Assembly: GCA_039602395.1 (NCBI GenBank)
Contig: JBCNJP010000006.1
Location: 64,451,775 to 64,515,774 of the forward strand
Source: Deinandra increscens subsp. villosa
Lineage: Eukaryota > Streptophyta > Magnoliopsida > Asterales > Asteraceae
Length of the DNA: 64,000 bases
Direction of reading: 5' to 3'
Under the pieces are notes generated by a model that was not told the DNA's origin, ran no database searches, and saw nothing but the letters and a program-made list of their open reading frames with translations. Positions 33,379 to 42,248 of this stretch are shown in pieces. The first letter of the stretch is position 1, and every line of letters begins with the position of its first letter. The position numbers were made by a program, and so were the translations under genes.

Positions 33379-36000
33379 TCACTTGTCAGCATCGGCTTCA
33401 TTCTGGTTCGGCTCCTGATTCAGATCAGGAGTTCCTGATTCCCCCAAAATAATGGTCGTGTCAGCAACGGGGACATTTTCTTCAGATTCCCCCACAATTG
33501 TTGTTTCATCAGCACCTGGGGTTTCTGACTCTGGTTCCCCCAGATTGATTGTCTTTTCAGCAACGGGGTTGTCGGTCTCTGGTTCTGTGATTGTAGCAGA
33601 CGATTCTCCAATCCCGCTTAATGATTTGTTCATTTGATTTGCCAGATCCCGATCTTCTTCCATTTTATCTTCAGCAGCCTTGACTTTGTCTGCTAAATCC
33701 TTTATTTCCTTCATAATTCCTCGGGCTTTATTGGCGACCCTAACAAACAGGTTTGCTTCTTCAGCAGTGTCATCGCCAGCCCCGTGTTTGATAGGATTTT
33801 CACATAATGTCTTGAGATCGTCATTACTAAAGGAGAAAACCTCCATTGGGTCGAACAGCCTGATCTCTTCTCTTTCTCCGATACGGATAACGGCTTCACC
33901 TGTCTGGTTATCGTAGAACCATTTCTTGAAATTTTGCAGTCTGGAAGGCTCTTGATCTGGTATTCTGATTCTAGTCATTGTCTTTGCAGGCTTGAATTTA
34001 AGATGGACTTTTGGCTTCCCTGTTGCTGCATCAATTTTAGTCTTAGACTTGATCCTTTGGCCTTTCATAAATCCAAACGATACGAAGTCGTCTTTTGCAG
34101 CTAGCTGCAAATGTTTCTCCAAGTTGCCAGCCCTTTCTGCTTTATCAGCATCAATGAGGGGGAGTTCAGACAACCTTCTTAAATCCCATCTGGGCAGGGT
34201 CGTGAACTTTTCACGTTTGTGGAGATATGAAATGCTACCTCCCCTTCTCTTAATCATGAAGGCACGAACGGAGGAATTGAATTTCCAGCTTATAATGTGA
34301 CGATCAGACTCTTTTCTGCTGGGTTGAGAGATGTTTTGAAATAAGGGAGTCTGATCCACAAGCTCAGGTTTCTTGAACCAATCATCTCTGCTGAACTCGA
34401 GAACCTCTTCACTCACAGAGCTTATCTTTGCTAGATAAGTGAGACCATGCTCTTTCCAATCATAGCTTTCTGGTTCAGAGTGATCGTCTATGTCAGCTTC
34501 TTCCTCATCTTCATCGATCAAAACGAATTTGGCTTGAACAATCTCTGGCTGTGGTTGTTCTGTTTCAACACTAAATAGATTTGCATCACTGACGTTGATA
34601 GCATCCAAGTCTTCAGCATTGGGGGCACCACTGTTATCAGCATCATTCATAACTGTCCCACTTCCTCCTGCTTTATCAGCTTCAACAGAACCACTGCCAC
34701 CCGCTGCTCCGGAGGTGTCCTTTAAGATGTCATTAACTGATTCAATCTCAGCATCACTCATTATACCAGGCATGTTCAGATGCTTCTTGATATCGTTCAA
34801 TTCTACCATCAAAAATTTGATCAAGGAAGATTGTTTGGCTATGATCTCGTTCATGTGTTTGATCTGATCATCTTTCTCCTTCTCCCGAATTTCAGAGTTA
34901 ACCAGCTTGGTTTTAATCATGCCCAATTCATTTGACAAAGAGGTATTTACACCTCTGATGATGTCTTCGTCTAATTCAGCTCTGGGATCTATTTTTCTTT
35001 TCTTTGAAGCTCTCAGCTCATCTTCAGTCGGAACACTTTGGTTTTGAGTGGCCTTCTTTCCTTGACGAGATAGACTTTCAAGCTCGTCCTCAATTTCATC
35101 AGCAGCTTCTTTCCCCGAACCCCTCACATATTGTTTTCGTTTCCCTTTTACACTCTCACTGACCTTTCCCTGAGTTTTTCTTTTATTTTCGTCTTCGATC
35201 AGCTTCTTGATGTACTCATATCTTTCTTCAGAATACATATGTTTCATTAGATAGGTGGTATGCCCAGAAAAATCTTCTCTTACGGCACAACAATCAGATA
35301 GAATCCTTGAGTGCATGGGATTTATAACAAGAGCTGCACTTTGCTTCGGCAACTCAGGTTCAAGATATTCAATGATTATTTCCAGGAATCTCGGATACAG
35401 AAGCCATCTTGATTTCTTCAAAGCTTGAATATTCGCAACCATAGCTTCAAATATTCTCTGAGGGATGTTAGCTTTCTTCCCTTTACACAGCAGCAACATT
35501 GCTTCAGCCCAGTTCAAATTCAATCCATCTGAGCCACCCTTTCTGTCATCAATGCAGGAAATGATGACGTGAGCGATGAATCTCCATTCTTTAGACATGT
35601 AAGACTTCTTAATCTCTTTCTTATTCTTCCACAAATGGCCTCCTTCATAACCCATGTGCCTTTCAAAACCCTTCAATACATCCACGTCATTCAGCTTTGG
35701 TGCATCACCAACATCCTCTTCTAGTTTAAGTGCTTCAGCGATGGTTTTCATGGTAATGACGATATCTTTCTGCATGACCCTTGCACGAATGCATTCAGGA
35801 GTAGCTTTAACGTCATATTCAGCAGACAGCCAGAAATCCTTTATGTGCCTTTCGTCAATGATTGTTGAGTGTGAGATGGCATAATGGATGCAAGATTGTT
35901 TGAGCCACTTTATACAGTCTCGGAATCCGGTAGACTTGTCGAGGTTATCATTTAGCCAGGCAGTGACATTGCTTCTAGGATCGTGTTTAAGATTAGACAT
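33379..36000 (-). CDS. Accessory (envelope-like position) protein of the Sirevirus-like element
   Basis: 873 residues from the ATG at 36000 (the open frame starts nine bases earlier with GTG). Residues about 25-225 form a conserved N-terminal region (IHYAISHSTIIDERHIKDFW; MSKEWRFIAHVI; WLLYPRFLEIII) like that of extra ORFs in Asteraceae copia elements, as I recall them. Basic clusters (KGKRKQ, SKKRK, near 285-340) could be nuclear signals. A predicted coiled coil spans about 350-410, followed by acidic, Ser/Pro-rich sequence to the C-terminus. No signal peptide or membrane segment is obvious, so calling it an envelope would be unjustified. The frame is fully open. Function unknown. Confidence 0.85.
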   Translation of the reverse strand: MSNLKHDPRSNVTAWLNDNLDKSTGFRDCIKWLKQSCIHYAISHSTIIDERHIKDFWLSAEYDVKATPECIRARVMQKDIVITMKTIAEALKLEEDVGDAPKLNDVDVLKGFERHMGYEGGHLWKNKKEIKKSYMSKEWRFIAHVIISCIDDRKGGSDGLNLNWAEAMLLLCKGKKANIPQRIFEAMVANIQALKKSRWLLYPRFLEIIIEYLEPELPKQSAALVINPMHSRILSDCCAVREDFSGHTTYLMKHMYSEERYEYIKKLIEDENKRKTQGKVSESVKGKRKQYVRGSGKEAADEIEDELESLSRQGKKATQNQSVPTEDELRASKKRKIDPRAELDEDIIRGVNTSLSNELGMIKTKLVNSEIREKEKDDQIKHMNEIIAKQSSLIKFLMVELNDIKKHLNMPGIMSDAEIESVNDILKDTSGAAGGSGSVEADKAGGSGTVMNDADNSGAPNAEDLDAINVSDANLFSVETEQPQPEIVQAKFVLIDEDEEEADIDDHSEPESYDWKEHGLTYLAKISSVSEEVLEFSRDDWFKKPELVDQTPLFQNISQPSRKESDRHIISWKFNSSVRAFMIKRRGGSISYLHKREKFTTLPRWDLRRLSELPLIDADKAERAGNLEKHLQLAAKDDFVSFGFMKGQRIKSKTKIDAATGKPKVHLKFKPAKTMTRIRIPDQEPSRLQNFKKWFYDNQTGEAVIRIGEREEIRLFDPMEVFSFSNDDLKTLCENPIKHGAGDDTAEEANLFVRVANKARGIMKEIKDLADKVKAAEDKMEEDRDLANQMNKSLSGIGESSATITEPETDNPVAEKTINLGEPESETPGADETTIVGESEENVPVADTTIILGESGTPDLNQEPNQNEADADK

Positions 36001-36004
36001 TGTC

Positions 36005-36760
36005 TGCACACGAAACGGAGATTTTGTGAGTTCAAAAGAATTTAAAATGAATTAAATTGAATTTTGAAAAATTTGTTAATTTCGCTGCGAAATTGTATTT
36101 TCGCTAAAAAGATCACAGTGTCGCACACGGCGAAACAGTTAGATTCGCGACATTGGTCTCGGCGACACTGACTAGGTCAGTTTCGCCGAGAAACTGTAGT
36201 TTCGCTGCGAAATTGTAGTTTCGCTGAGGGCGAAACAGCAGTTTCGCTGCGTATCACGGCGAAACTGTCAGCGAAGTTTGGGCATGACCGCTTGACAGTT
36301 TCGCTCGAGACTGTGAACTTTCGTTCAGTTTCGCTGGACGAACCAGCAGTTTCGCTGGACGCGACATTTGAATTTTAAATTACCGAAACTCGTTTTAAGC
36401 ATAGTTTTCGCAATCCAAAACCACATACACCATAAACTCAACAAGACGAGTACAATGCAGGTACCAAAACAGCGAATAACAACAGTTTAAAGAGCACGAG
36501 AAATCTTTGATGACTGATTCGGTTCGAAAACCCCCAAAAGTTACGGTAATTCTAGATGCGGTTACAAGTGCGATAACACGATTACACGACCAAGAAACAT
36601 ACCAACCTTTACGCGAAATCGGTTAAGCGATGATCAGATGAAAAGATGGAACAGTTTTGGCGAAAATGAAGTTTCGCGAGTGGTTTTTGACGGGTTTCAA
36701 CGGTTAGGGTTTGGATGGAAATGACCGAGATCTCGACGAAGGGTTTATATACAGAGAGCA
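36005..36760 (-). promoter_or_regulatory. Candidate private promoter and spliced leader of the accessory ORF
   Basis: Minus strand: TGTATATAAACCC (around 36753-36741) is a TATA box. A leader exon could end at 36603 with donor GTATGTTTC, and an acceptor TTTCGTGTGCAG ends at 36005, four bases before the ATG. The 598-bp intron would contain the CAGTTTCGCTG array. This would give the accessory ORF its own mRNA rather than relying on pol readthrough. Inferred from signals only. Confidence 0.45.
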
Positions 36761-36930
36761 GTTTCGCTGGTCATTTCGCTCGGCGAAACAATAGTTTCGC
36801 CAAAGCGAAAGAGCAGATTCGCTCGATACAGGGATTAACCAGATCAATTTCGCCGATGACGAAAGTATAAGTTCGCCGAGAGCGCATGCGGCGAAACTGA
36901 GCGGGCGAAACATAGTTTCGCTGGAAACCC
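36070..36930. repeat. CAGTTTCGCTG palindromic array
   Basis: Over twenty copies or variants of AGTTTCGCTG and its complement CAGCGAAACT, concentrated at 36075-36360 and 36760-36930. The same motif occurs in the 3' LTR (33163-33260), for example CAGTTTCGCTGGCCAAGCGA, which folds on itself. Confidence 0.85.
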
Positions 36931-37407
36931 TAAAAATCCAATTTTGACCAAATTTTGATTTTGACTTTTGGAAAACCGACAAACACACACAAAACGACAG
37001 ATTATTTACAAAGTATCGATCTTATCAAAAATAACGCAGACAGAAAATCTTTTTGAGCTTTTTCAAATGAAAATTAAAACAACTATACAAGCAGATACTA
37101 ATTTAATTTGTGAGAAAGATCCAGACGTGAGATCACATCAACCGATACGCATCATACACATTTCAATTTCAATTTTAATCAGCATGCACGTCAAGCAGAT
37201 CCCGAATGCATCACATTGATATTAAGCATGCACTAATAGTATTTAACATTTTTGGATATGCTTAAGGTATATTAATCAAGCACTGATTACCCAGCCTCAC
37301 TCTATCAAAGATGTTAACAAGTCATCATATTTATCATTATTTTTCTTTTAATTCTTTTTCAAATGAGATATACGTTCATGATGTTTCATGCAAAAATAAA
37401 GCAGAAC
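36931..37407 (-). other. Non-coding interior of the Sirevirus-like element
   Basis: No coding-like frame. It precedes the accessory ORF's presumed promoter in sense direction. Confidence 0.5.
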
Positions 37408-37649
37408 CCTAAGAGAACAGCAATCAGGTCGGCCGCTAAGCACGCAGAGAAAGCCCGATACACTTAGGAAAATAAAAAAGAAAATTAAAGCAGAAATCGT
37501 GTATATCAACAACAATCAGGTCGGCTTGTGGGCACGCAGAGAAAGTCCGATGATATACACTAAACACCAAGAAAATAAAGCAGAAAACTCAATCAGCAGG
37601 TGATCAGGTCGGCCGCCTAGGCACGCAGAGAAGACCCACTGAGTCGAGT
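37408..37649. repeat. Array of three hairpins with a constant 37-bp core
   Basis: The core ATCAGGTCGGC..GCACGCAGAGAAAG.CCGAT occurs at 37423-37459, 37515-37551 and 37603-37638, each preceded by TAAAGCAGAA. Flanking arms pair but differ between copies: CCTAAG with CTTAGG, GTGTATATCA with TGATATACAC (perfect), and ACTCAATCAGCAGGT with ACCCACTGAGTCGAGT (imperfect). Period about 88-92 bp. Confidence 0.85.
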
Positions 37650-38440
37650 GTAAAAATGGCATAAAGCCTTATTTGCAAAGCATGCGTACATCAGAACATC
37701 TCTTAATTGGCAGAATCATTGCAACACTTATCAAGAAATGAAAACTAGAGCAAAATCAGGCAAGCGTTATGTTTATATCCTACTCATAGATATCATATTA
37801 GGCATACACACTCAAAGATCATACAAGCACAATGCAGCCTTTATTTTTACTCTATCCATGGCAGATAACGCAGGTTGAAAAACAATCATTTCTCACAAGG
37901 TCGGATCAATTTCTCATTTTCATTTTTGAAGTTTTATTTATGTACCAAATTTTCTGAGGACTTCAATTTTCCCCCAAAATCCACAAATACTCTATTTTTG
38001 GATTTTCAATAAAGAAATTAAAAAAAAATGATTCGATCGATACTTGACACAAAAAGGAAAGACAGACACTGGAAAGGAGGCACACAATCGAAGAAAAGTT
38101 TGACGGGAAATCCGCTTCGAATTCATAAAAATTAGGTATTTTAGAGTGATTTACCCCCAATTCCCCCACAAAATAACGATGAAAACATCAAAAGCAGTTA
38201 AGAGAGAATTGCAAGGTAAATGAAACTAAAATGACTCCCCTGATCATATTCAGATGACGAATGGCCGGAAATCATTTGTGGAGAACTGCATGATCATGAT
38301 TTCTTGATGTCCAGATTCAGTTCCGACCGTCACCTGATGCATGACAAAATGAAATTGGCAATTAGATTTAGACAAAAACAAACAGGATGAAGTAAAATTT
38401 AAAGGTATATTTACAATATTTACAAAAAGGTTTATTTTAT
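37650..38440 (-). other. Non-coding region after pol of the Sirevirus-like element
   Basis: Contains several GGGGGA tracts on the sense (minus) strand near 37970-37976, 38152 and 38162, resembling extra polypurine tracts. No gene. Confidence 0.5.
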
Positions 38441-38467
38441 CCCCCCCCCCTTTTTTTTTTTTTTTTT
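38441..38467 (-). repeat. Homopurine tract A17G10 (sense strand)
   Basis: C10 followed by T17 on +, just after the pol stop codon at 38481. A polypurine run of 27 in the sense strand. The length may be affected by sequencing error. Confidence 0.85.
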
Positions 38468-38480
38468 ATTTACCAAAAAT

Positions 38481-40352
38481 TTAAAATGTTATCATGCCCA
38501 GCATTTTAATAAGCTCATAGAAGCGGGGTTTATCAAAGGTTTTAGTAAAAATATCCGCTTTTTGAGCTTTGGTTTCGATGGGGACAACATCAATAAACCC
38601 TTTTTCCTGAGCATCACGGATTGCATGAATCCGCGTTTCAATATGTTTGGTTCGGGAATGATGAATTGGATTTTTGGAAATTCCGACGGCAGCTTCGTTG
38701 TCGCAGAACAACGGTGTATGAAGAAAATTAATCCCATAATCCATCATCTGATGTTGAATCCACAGCACTTGGCAGCAGCAACTAGAGGCAGCAATGTATT
38801 CGGCTTCGCCTGTAGATAAGGAGACAGTTGTTTGCTTCTTGCTTTGCCACGAAACCAAGCATTCCCCCAAAAACTGGCATCCCCCAGAAACAGACTTTCT
38901 ATCAAGTTTGCATCCTCCGTGATCACTGTCTGAATAAGAATTAAGCTCAAAACTTCCACCCTTAGGATACCATAAGCCCAATCTTGAGGATCCTTTCAAA
39001 TAACGGAAGATACGTTTGACCGCCTTTTCATGAGATTCCCTTGGATCAGCTTGATAACGAGCACAGTAGCACACAGCAAAGGTGATATCTGGGCGACTGG
39101 CTGTGAGATACATGAGGGACCCAATCATAGATCGATACAGTTTCTGGTCAACCCGTTTTCCTTCACTGTCGGGAGTCAAACAAGTCTGAGATGTGAAGGG
39201 AGTGAGTTCGGCTGAGGCGTCATTCATCTTGAACTTCTTCAGAATCTCCAGAATGTACTTTTCTTGATGAATGAGAATTCCGTCAGGCTTTTGTTCCACC
39301 TGCAACCCAAGGAAGAAGCACATCTCTCCCATCATACTCATTTCGAACTTTTCTTTCATCAATTCCTCAAACTCACGACACAACTTCTCATTTGTTGATC
39401 CAAAAATGATGTCATCGACATATACTTGAACGATCAGCAATTCACCTTTGACCTCTTTCTTGAACAAAGTCATGTCGATGGATCCTCGTGAAAAGCCTTT
39501 ACCCAAAAGATATTCTGTTAAAGTCTCATACCAAATTCTGGGAGCCTGATGTAGACCATATAGAGATTTGTCGAGCTTGTACACTTTGTCGGGAAATTCA
39601 TGATCTTCGAAGCCTGGAGGTTGATCTACATAGATTTCTTCATCGATATCTCCATATAAGAAGGCGCACTTGACATCCATTTGATACACCTTGAAATTCT
39701 TGTGCGCAGCATGAGCCAGGAAGATTCGAATGGCCTCGATACGTGCAACAGGTGCAAACACTTCAGTATAGTCAATGCCTTCTTCTTGATAAAAACCTTG
39801 AACCACAAGTCTTGACTTGTTTCTGATCACCACACCTCTATCATCAGGTTTGTTTCTGAAAACCCACTTTGTACCAATTGGAACCTTATTTTCTGGAAGA
39901 TCCACGAGTTGCCAGACCTTCAGCTTTCTGAATTGTTGCAGCTCAGCCTGCATGGAGTCCACCCAACTTGGATCTGCAAGAGCTTCATCTATGTTTTTAG
40001 GAACAATCTGAGACAGAAAACACGCAAACAAACATTCATTAATCAATCCTGACTGATGACGAGTCCTCACTCCATCCGTAATCGAGCCAATGACGAGGTC
40101 ATGTGGATGATCCTTTAAGGTTTTGAGATTTAAGTCAAGGTGAGGGGGAGCGGGTTCGGTGGTTTGAGGTAGTTCATGAGATGAAGATGGAGGATCGGGT
40201 TGATGTGGGGTTTCTGAGGATGAGGATGGGTTTTGTTGTGGAATTTCAGGTTGAGGGGTGATAATCACGAGAGGAGGATTGTCATTTGCTTCAGCTAGGA
40301 TAGGAAGATTGAATGACTTGAACAGTGTGTCTGAATCATAAAACCATTCGGG
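38481..40352 (-). CDS. Copia Pol, reverse transcriptase-RNase H part (5' end lost in gap)
   Basis: Partial, reading out of the gap at 40352 to a TAA at 38481. A Pro/Ser-rich linker (about 40350-40130) leads into reverse transcriptase (WVDSMQAEL; VYQMDVKCAFLYGD; active site VYVDDIIFGS near 39420) and RNase H (YSDSDHGGCKLDRKS; LSTGEAEYIAASS; FTKTFDKPRFYEL). All landmark motifs are intact. Integrase, protease and Gag should lie beyond the gap but are not found on its far side. Sequence style and the accessory ORF downstream suggest the Sirevirus/Maximus lineage. Confidence 0.9.
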   Translation of the reverse strand, partial: PEWFYDSDTLFKSFNLPILAEANDNPPLVIITPQPEIPQQNPSSSSETPHQPDPPSSSHELPQTTEPAPPHLDLNLKTLKDHPHDLVIGSITDGVRTRHQSGLINECLFACFLSQIVPKNIDEALADPSWVDSMQAELQQFRKLKVWQLVDLPENKVPIGTKWVFRNKPDDRGVVIRNKSRLVVQGFYQEEGIDYTEVFAPVARIEAIRIFLAHAAHKNFKVYQMDVKCAFLYGDIDEEIYVDQPPGFEDHEFPDKVYKLDKSLYGLHQAPRIWYETLTEYLLGKGFSRGSIDMTLFKKEVKGELLIVQVYVDDIIFGSTNEKLCREFEELMKEKFEMSMMGEMCFFLGLQVEQKPDGILIHQEKYILEILKKFKMNDASAELTPFTSQTCLTPDSEGKRVDQKLYRSMIGSLMYLTASRPDITFAVCYCARYQADPRESHEKAVKRIFRYLKGSSRLGLWYPKGGSFELNSYSDSDHGGCKLDRKSVSGGCQFLGECLVSWQSKKQTTVSLSTGEAEYIAASSCCCQVLWIQHQMMDYGINFLHTPLFCDNEAAVGISKNPIHHSRTKHIETRIHAIRDAQEKGFIDVVPIETKAQKADIFTKTFDKPRFYELIKMLGMITF

Positions 40353-40852
40353 NNNNNNNNNNNNNNNNNNNNNNNNNNNNNNNNNNNNNNNNNNNNNNNN
40401 NNNNNNNNNNNNNNNNNNNNNNNNNNNNNNNNNNNNNNNNNNNNNNNNNNNNNNNNNNNNNNNNNNNNNNNNNNNNNNNNNNNNNNNNNNNNNNNNNNNN
40501 NNNNNNNNNNNNNNNNNNNNNNNNNNNNNNNNNNNNNNNNNNNNNNNNNNNNNNNNNNNNNNNNNNNNNNNNNNNNNNNNNNNNNNNNNNNNNNNNNNNN
40601 NNNNNNNNNNNNNNNNNNNNNNNNNNNNNNNNNNNNNNNNNNNNNNNNNNNNNNNNNNNNNNNNNNNNNNNNNNNNNNNNNNNNNNNNNNNNNNNNNNNN
40701 NNNNNNNNNNNNNNNNNNNNNNNNNNNNNNNNNNNNNNNNNNNNNNNNNNNNNNNNNNNNNNNNNNNNNNNNNNNNNNNNNNNNNNNNNNNNNNNNNNNN
40801 NNNNNNNNNNNNNNNNNNNNNNNNNNNNNNNNNNNNNNNNNNNNNNNNNNNN
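40353..40852. other. Assembly gap (500 N)
   Basis: Exactly 500 Ns. It interrupts the copia pol gene; coding sequence does not resume beyond it. Confidence 0.99.
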
Positions 40853-41219
40853 TCTCATTCACACTCTCTCTCCTTATCTCTCAATTCATTATAAAAAAAT
40901 TTGAAGAAAAAAAATCTCTAGGCCCTTTTTTTTCACCAAAACCATCAGAAATGAATGTAGAATCTATGAAAAAATACATCTAAAAAAATAACAAATTTTG
41001 AACGTCTTTTTTGGCCGGTTAACTTCTTTTTGTAAAAAAAAAACCGGTCTTAAATATATATTTTTTTAAAAATTATTCTGCATTTTTTTATTTTTTTCAT
41101 AAAAGGTGTTTTTTTTAAGTTAGAGAATCACCATAAAAAAAATCGGAACAAAAAATGAATTTTTTAGCTTAGTTGTTTTCACGATTTTTCCAACTCGGAG
41201 AGGTTTTCATTTTATCCCA

Positions 41220-41222
<3 letters not shown>
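40853..41222. mobile_element. Right half of a (TA)n-bordered element
   Basis: T-rich sequence ending TTTTTCCAACTCGGAGAGG...CCCAAACATATATA, similar to the right end of the element at 45503-45925. Its left half would lie in the gap. Confidence 0.4.

Positions 41223-41272
<50 letters not shown>
41223..41272 (+). repeat. (AT)n microsatellite
   Basis: About 25 AT units. Confidence 0.98.
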
Positions 41273-41277
<5 letters not shown>

Positions 41278-41930
41278 TAGGATCCTGCGAAAACACATCT
41301 TTTTGTGAAAACTGTGAAAACACATATTAAAACTCACGTAACTTTTTCATACGTTAACGATTTATCATAAAATTTGCGCCAAAAGTCTTAGAATTACGTT
41401 ATCTTTAAAGCTGGAGCAAAATATTAAAAAAAAAACTGAACGTTTCTTTTCCCGTGTGATGCACATGTGCATCATATAATTAAAAAAAGTTATAAAATGC
41501 TATTTTTTTCTTTAAATCTAAAGATAACACAACTATAAGATTTAGGGTGCAATTTCTTTTTAAACTATTAATGTATATCACATGTATGAGCGTTTTTTTT
41601 GGTATGATGCACATGTGCATCATTCAATAAAAACGCAAAAAATTGATGAAAATATATGACATATGGTGCGACTAAGAAAAAAAAATATTAACTCATACTA
41701 AAAGTATGAGTTTTTTTTGTGATGCACATGTGCACCACACAAAAAAATATTTAAAAAAATAAAAAAAGCATTAAGTTTTTTAAAACTTTTATAGGATTAA
41801 TGATAATATAATTTTAAGACTTTTGGTGCAAATTTTTTAAAAAATATATTAACATATGAAAAAGTTATGTAGGTTTTAAGAATTGTTTACGCAGTTCTCA
41901 CAAAAAAAGGGTGTTTTCGCAGGATCCTTC

Positions 41931-41934
<4 letters not shown>
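41273..41934. mobile_element. (TA)n-bordered palindromic element A
   Basis: 662 bp between two (AT)n tracts. Perfect 17-bp inverted repeats GGATCCTGCGAAAACAC (41280-41296) and its complement (41911-41927), with weaker pairing continuing inward. The palindrome TGATGCACATGTGCATCA occurs twice exactly (41458, 41605) and once with a change (41720). No coding capacity. Resembles MITEs that insert into TA microsatellites (rice Micron type). Confidence 0.75.

Positions 41935-42000
<66 letters not shown>
41935..42000 (+). repeat. (AT)n microsatellite
   Basis: About 33 AT units between two palindromic elements. Confidence 0.98.
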
Positions 42001-42005
<5 letters not shown>

Positions 42006-42225
42006 AAAGTTCATTGTAGACACTTTAATAAGTGTAGACAGGTAGACACCTTTTTTCACCATTAGATCTCTTGATCTAATGGTTATGATTAATTTTTTTT
42101 TTTCATTTTTTTTCCTTTTTCCCATTGTTTAGAAAATTTCACATGTGAAATAAAGTAATTTCACACGTGAAATAGGGTGTCTACCTGTCTACACTTATGG
42201 GGGTGTCTACAATGAACCTCACCCT
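42001..42225. mobile_element. (TA)n-bordered palindromic element B
   Basis: 225 bp. GTTCATTGTAGACA (42009-42022) pairs with 42204-42217, and a 21-bp block at 42030-42050 is the exact complement of 42176-42196. The loop holds TTTCACATGTGAAA and TTTCACACGTGAAA palindromes. Non-coding. Confidence 0.75.
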
Positions 42226-42248
42226 ATATATATATATATATATATATA

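Larger units (their letters stand above)
32874..40352 (-). mobile_element. Sirevirus-like Ty1/copia element, 5' part missing at the gap
   Basis: Minus strand, in sense order: pol (40352 to 38481), a 1.5-kb non-coding stretch with a hairpin array, a leader rich in CAGTTTCGCTG palindromes, an accessory ORF (36000 to 33379), a polypurine tract TAGGGGGAATAT (33343-33354) and the 3' LTR (33342 to 32874). A large extra ORF after pol, repeated GGGGGA tracts and palindromic LTR repeats are known traits of Sireviruses. Gag, protease and integrase are not visible; the sequence beyond the gap (40853 on) is unrelated, so the element is truncated or misjoined there. Confidence 0.8.

Noticed and set aside
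33379..36000. True envelope glycoprotein
   Set aside because: No signal peptide, membrane anchor or cleavage site is visible; basic clusters and a coiled coil fit a nuclear or cytoplasmic protein better. Only its position resembles env.
41898..42125. Open frame through (TA)n (Tyr-Ile repeats)
   Set aside because: Translation of a microsatellite; the same applies to 45436-45795.
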